From positions 1-14,555 of the forward strand of contig CAJVPJ010000921.1 in assembly GCA_910592205.1 (NCBI GenBank): a stretch of DNA of 14,555 nt. Direction: 5' to 3'. Shown piece by piece: positions 12,127-14,555 of the stretch. The notes below the pieces were generated by a model. That model did no database searches and was not told the origin of the DNA. It was given only the letters and a program-made list of their open reading frames with translations. Source of the stretch: Paraglomus occultum (lineage: Eukaryota > Glomeromycota > Glomeromycetes > Paraglomerales > Paraglomeraceae). Positions within the stretch are counted from its first letter, which is position 1, and every line of letters starts with the position of its first letter. The translations under genes and the position numbers were made by a program.

Positions 12127-14137
12127 TCAGTTGTTTAGAACGTCTGCTTCGAGTTCCATTGCTCGATTAATATCATTTCGGGCTTTGTCATGCAACCCGA
12201 GTTTGGTAAAAATATCTCCTCTCACTCTAAACGCCCACGAAGCATTAGCTTTTATATCCAAAGACTTATTAAGATCTTTCAACGCGTCGTCATAGTGTTG
12301 AAGATTGAGATAGACAGCTCCTCTTAAACTCAATGCTGTTGCATTATCCGGTTCCAGTTCCAACGATCTATTGAGATCGTTTAGTGCCGGTTCGTATTGA
12401 CCGAGAGCGTAATAAACATTTCCTCTTCTCCTCAATGCCCAGACATCATTCGGTTCAATCGTTAATGACCGGTTGAGATCACATAAAGCATTATCATAAC
12501 TCCCTAGTACGCGATTTACGTCTCCCCTTACACTCAATGCTCGCGCATTGTTGGGCTCAATCTCCAACGATCTATTGAGATCTTTTAGTGCATCATCGTA
12601 CAAATCAAGCACGCGATAAATTTCACCTCTTCTCTCTAGTACAAATGCATTAACTGGTCGAATCTCTATTGATTTGCTGAGATCAGCCAATGCATTTTCA
12701 TATTGACCGAGATTATAAAAAAGATCTCCTCTTGCTGCCAATGCTTCTGCATCGTTCGGTTGAATCTCCAATGATTTACTAAAGTCATTTAATGCCATAT
12801 CAAGCTGACAAAGTTTGTAATAAACTTCTCCTCTTCTTTTTAATGCGGTTGCATTAATCGGTCGAATCTCTATTAATTTGTTGAGATCGGCCAATGCATT
12901 TTTATATTGACCGAGATTATAAGAAAGATATCCTCTCCTTTCTAATGCCAATTCATTAGACGGCTCATTATTTAATAATTCGTTGAGGTCATCCAACTCG
13001 GGCAATATTTCTAACCTTTTACAAACATCTTCTACATGTGGTCGATTTGCAGGAGATTCATCCCAACAGTCCGAATATAATTTAACGTATTCCCTAGGCG
13101 TGTTGTCAGAAGCGCTATCTCGAAGACCCCGCACTCTATATACAGTAATATCTACACTTCGGGTAAGACCTCCGCATGGGACTTTTCCTGTGGATATTTC
13201 CCAAAGTATTACCCCAAGACTAAAGACATCGGACTTCTTTCCTCGTCTATATTTCAAGTTTTGGATGGATCCTGGATCTATGTATGCCAAATTTCCAGTA
13301 CCATTTGACGAGGACATAATTTGTCTCAGGACGCTAGACAAGCCAAAGTCGGTTATCTTTGCAACACCTCCTTGAATAAGAATATTTGTAGAAGACTAAA
13401 ATAAAATAGCAATATAGCAACTTGTATCAGAATCTGTAATGTTATGGTTAAGACTCCAAATGTGGAAAAATAACAATCCGTACCAAGTCCTTATGAATGA
13501 TATTTAGGCCGTGTAGATGTCTTAACCCGTTAGTAATTTCCAAGGCTAACTTGTGTCTTTCTCCCCAATTTAAATTAGGATGTCTGGTCAAGTGTTCACG
13601 CAAGCTTCCACCGTCAGCAAATTCCAAAATCATGTGATAATGATTGGAGTCATCTATTCGCATAATGGAATAGAACAGAAAGTTACGACTCGATATAACT
13701 CACTCCTACTGTTTGATAAACCAATTTCACTTCAAGAAAAAACCCTCTACCTCTGTATAGCCCTAAAAATTGAATGACGTTCGGATGGGAACCCACCTTC
13801 TGATGATTTTTCAACTGATTGATGACATAAATTTAGTTACATGACCAAAAATATCCCGTTCAACAGTAACAAAAACACGGTAAAGGCAAGCAATAGTAAC
13901 CTCTTTGACAAATCTTTTATAGAAGTCTTGCTCGGTTCCATATTGATCCGGAAACGAAGTTTTCATGGCAATTTGCTGCCCAGTCCTTTTCACCGTTGCT
14001 TTGTACACCACTCCGTATCCACCATGACCAACAGATCTGCGATCTATGCTAATATCGTCTTCTGAATAGCACTGTATTGTTTGGTCGCGAACGCTCTTGT
14101 CTATCCATGCCTTGTTATATATTTGTTCTTGAGACAT
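12127..14137 (-). CDS. Protein kinase with C-terminal TPR array
   Basis: Four exons (14137-13901, 13814-13751, 13653-13484, 13395-12127) join in phase to 579 aa. Residues about 30-286 are a kinase domain: Gly loop GHGGYG (37-42), Lys59 in IAMK, Glu79 (helix C), catalytic loop HKDLSSTN with Asp156 and Asn161, and DFG at 173-175. The domain also has SDVFSLGVILWE and NRPHVEDV, as in tyrosine-kinase-like (TKL) and tyrosine kinases. The usual APE is replaced by AYIDPG. His-Lys-Asp makes it a non-RD kinase. Residues about 305-579 hold eight TPR units of 34 residues (pattern A-L-x-x-R-G-x-x-Y then Y-x-x-A-L-x-D-L), a scaffold for protein binding. All catalytic residues are present, so it is probably active, in cytoplasmic signalling; the substrate is unknown. 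The architecture is typical of large kinase families in arbuscular mycorrhizal fungi. The start ATG is the first one downstream of the TATA-like TTTTTATA at 14300-14291. Confidence 0.92.
12180..12995. repeat. 102-nt periodic TPR-coding repeat array
   Basis: Eight 34-codon units repeat at 102-nt spacing. Two stretches 204 nt apart (from 12647 and from 12851, each about 86 nt) differ at only about eight positions by eye, which indicates recent duplication of a two-unit block or gene conversion. Confidence 0.85.
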
Positions 14138-14432
14138 AGCAACAGTGGTTCTTCGTTAATATTAAGAATTTTACTCCGAGAAACCACGACTTAAATAATC
14201 TAAAATCACGTGCATACGTAGAACTCGTACTATCTACCTACTCCGATTAGCCAATAGTCAGCTCATTCAAGAAATCACCTTAACCTGTACTATAAAAATA
14301 GTATGATAATAAATATAAAATCTTTTAATGAGCAATTCGCAGGATTTAACCGCTTTTTACATATCGATAAAATTACGTGACGGGACAGCAATCCGCATGC
14401 AAAACGAGATACAACTATATGCCACAATACTA
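14138..14432. promoter_or_regulatory. Upstream region of the kinase-TPR gene
   Basis: It contains an E-box CACGTG (14207-14212) and the inverted repeat TACTAT-AAAA-ATAGTA (14289-14304), whose minus strand gives the TATA-like TTTTTATA. I see no coding sequence. Assignment as promoter is by position. Confidence 0.35.
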
Positions 14433-14555
14433 CAGTGCCGTCTCAAAAGTCACCGACCACCCCTTACATTTGAAATTAAATGAGAATATTGGCTTAACGA
14501 GCAATGCAATCGCCGTAAAATTAATACTGAATTTAGCGCACCTTATAGGTAATAT
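14433..14555. mobile_element. Putative end of a Tc1/mariner-like element, cut by window edge
   Basis: Directly after a TA dinucleotide stands CAGTGCCGTCTCAAAAGTCA, followed by CCGACCACCCC. An inverted-repeat start of the form CAGTG next to a TA target is typical of Tc1/mariner transposons. No transposase frame is visible before the window ends, so this could be a full element, a MITE or an unrelated repeat. Confidence 0.4.

Overview
The window looks like AT-rich nuclear DNA from a fungus. It has spliced genes with mostly short GT-AG introns (about 60-280 nt, one of 582 nt), AATAAA-type 3' ends and TATA-like promoters. A protein kinase fused to a long TPR array is a gene type greatly expanded in arbuscular mycorrhizal fungi (Glomeromycotina), so a member of that group or a relative is my best guess. 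This is inference from family knowledge; no search was run.

Layout. Two genes read rightward. At 798-2188 is a RING-finger, coiled-coil protein whose Asn/RG-rich C-terminal part is reachable only through a -1 frame change at a run of seven A. At 3347-5479 is a five-exon RNA-binding protein with an RRM, a CCHC zinc knuckle and a long Arg/Asp/Tyr/Pro-rich tail (SR-like). Two genes read leftward. At 11373-7942 is a nine-exon MCM3, a subunit of the replicative helicase; all phases close to give 838 aa. At 14137-12127 is a four-exon kinase-TPR protein of 579 aa. MCM3 converges on the RNA-binding gene. A 38-codon frame resembling a short secreted peptide (11592-11708) may diverge from MCM3. I rebuilt all exon models by hand from splice signals, reading phase and protein-family continuity.

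Gene-poor parts. Region 1-590 shows nothing convincing. Region 2189-3200 holds a poly-pyrimidine tract followed by an interstitial TTAGGG-type motif, and a (AAT)n microsatellite. Region 5480-7941 holds the 3' end of the RNA-binding gene, two short pieces resembling mariner-type terminal repeats and an unexplained GC-richer open stretch around 7298-7468. At the right edge (14433 onward) a sequence directly after a TA looks like the end of a Tc1/mariner-like element that continues outside the window.

The genes form no operon-like unit. Roles are ubiquitin ligation (RING), pre-mRNA processing (RRM/zinc knuckle), DNA replication (MCM3) and signalling (kinase-TPR). The points most worth a second look are the frame break at a perfect A_AAA_AAA slippery heptamer in the RING gene, the MluI-type boxes upstream of MCM3, the expanding Asp/Asn tract inside MCM3, the internally duplicated TPR array and the possible secreted peptide.
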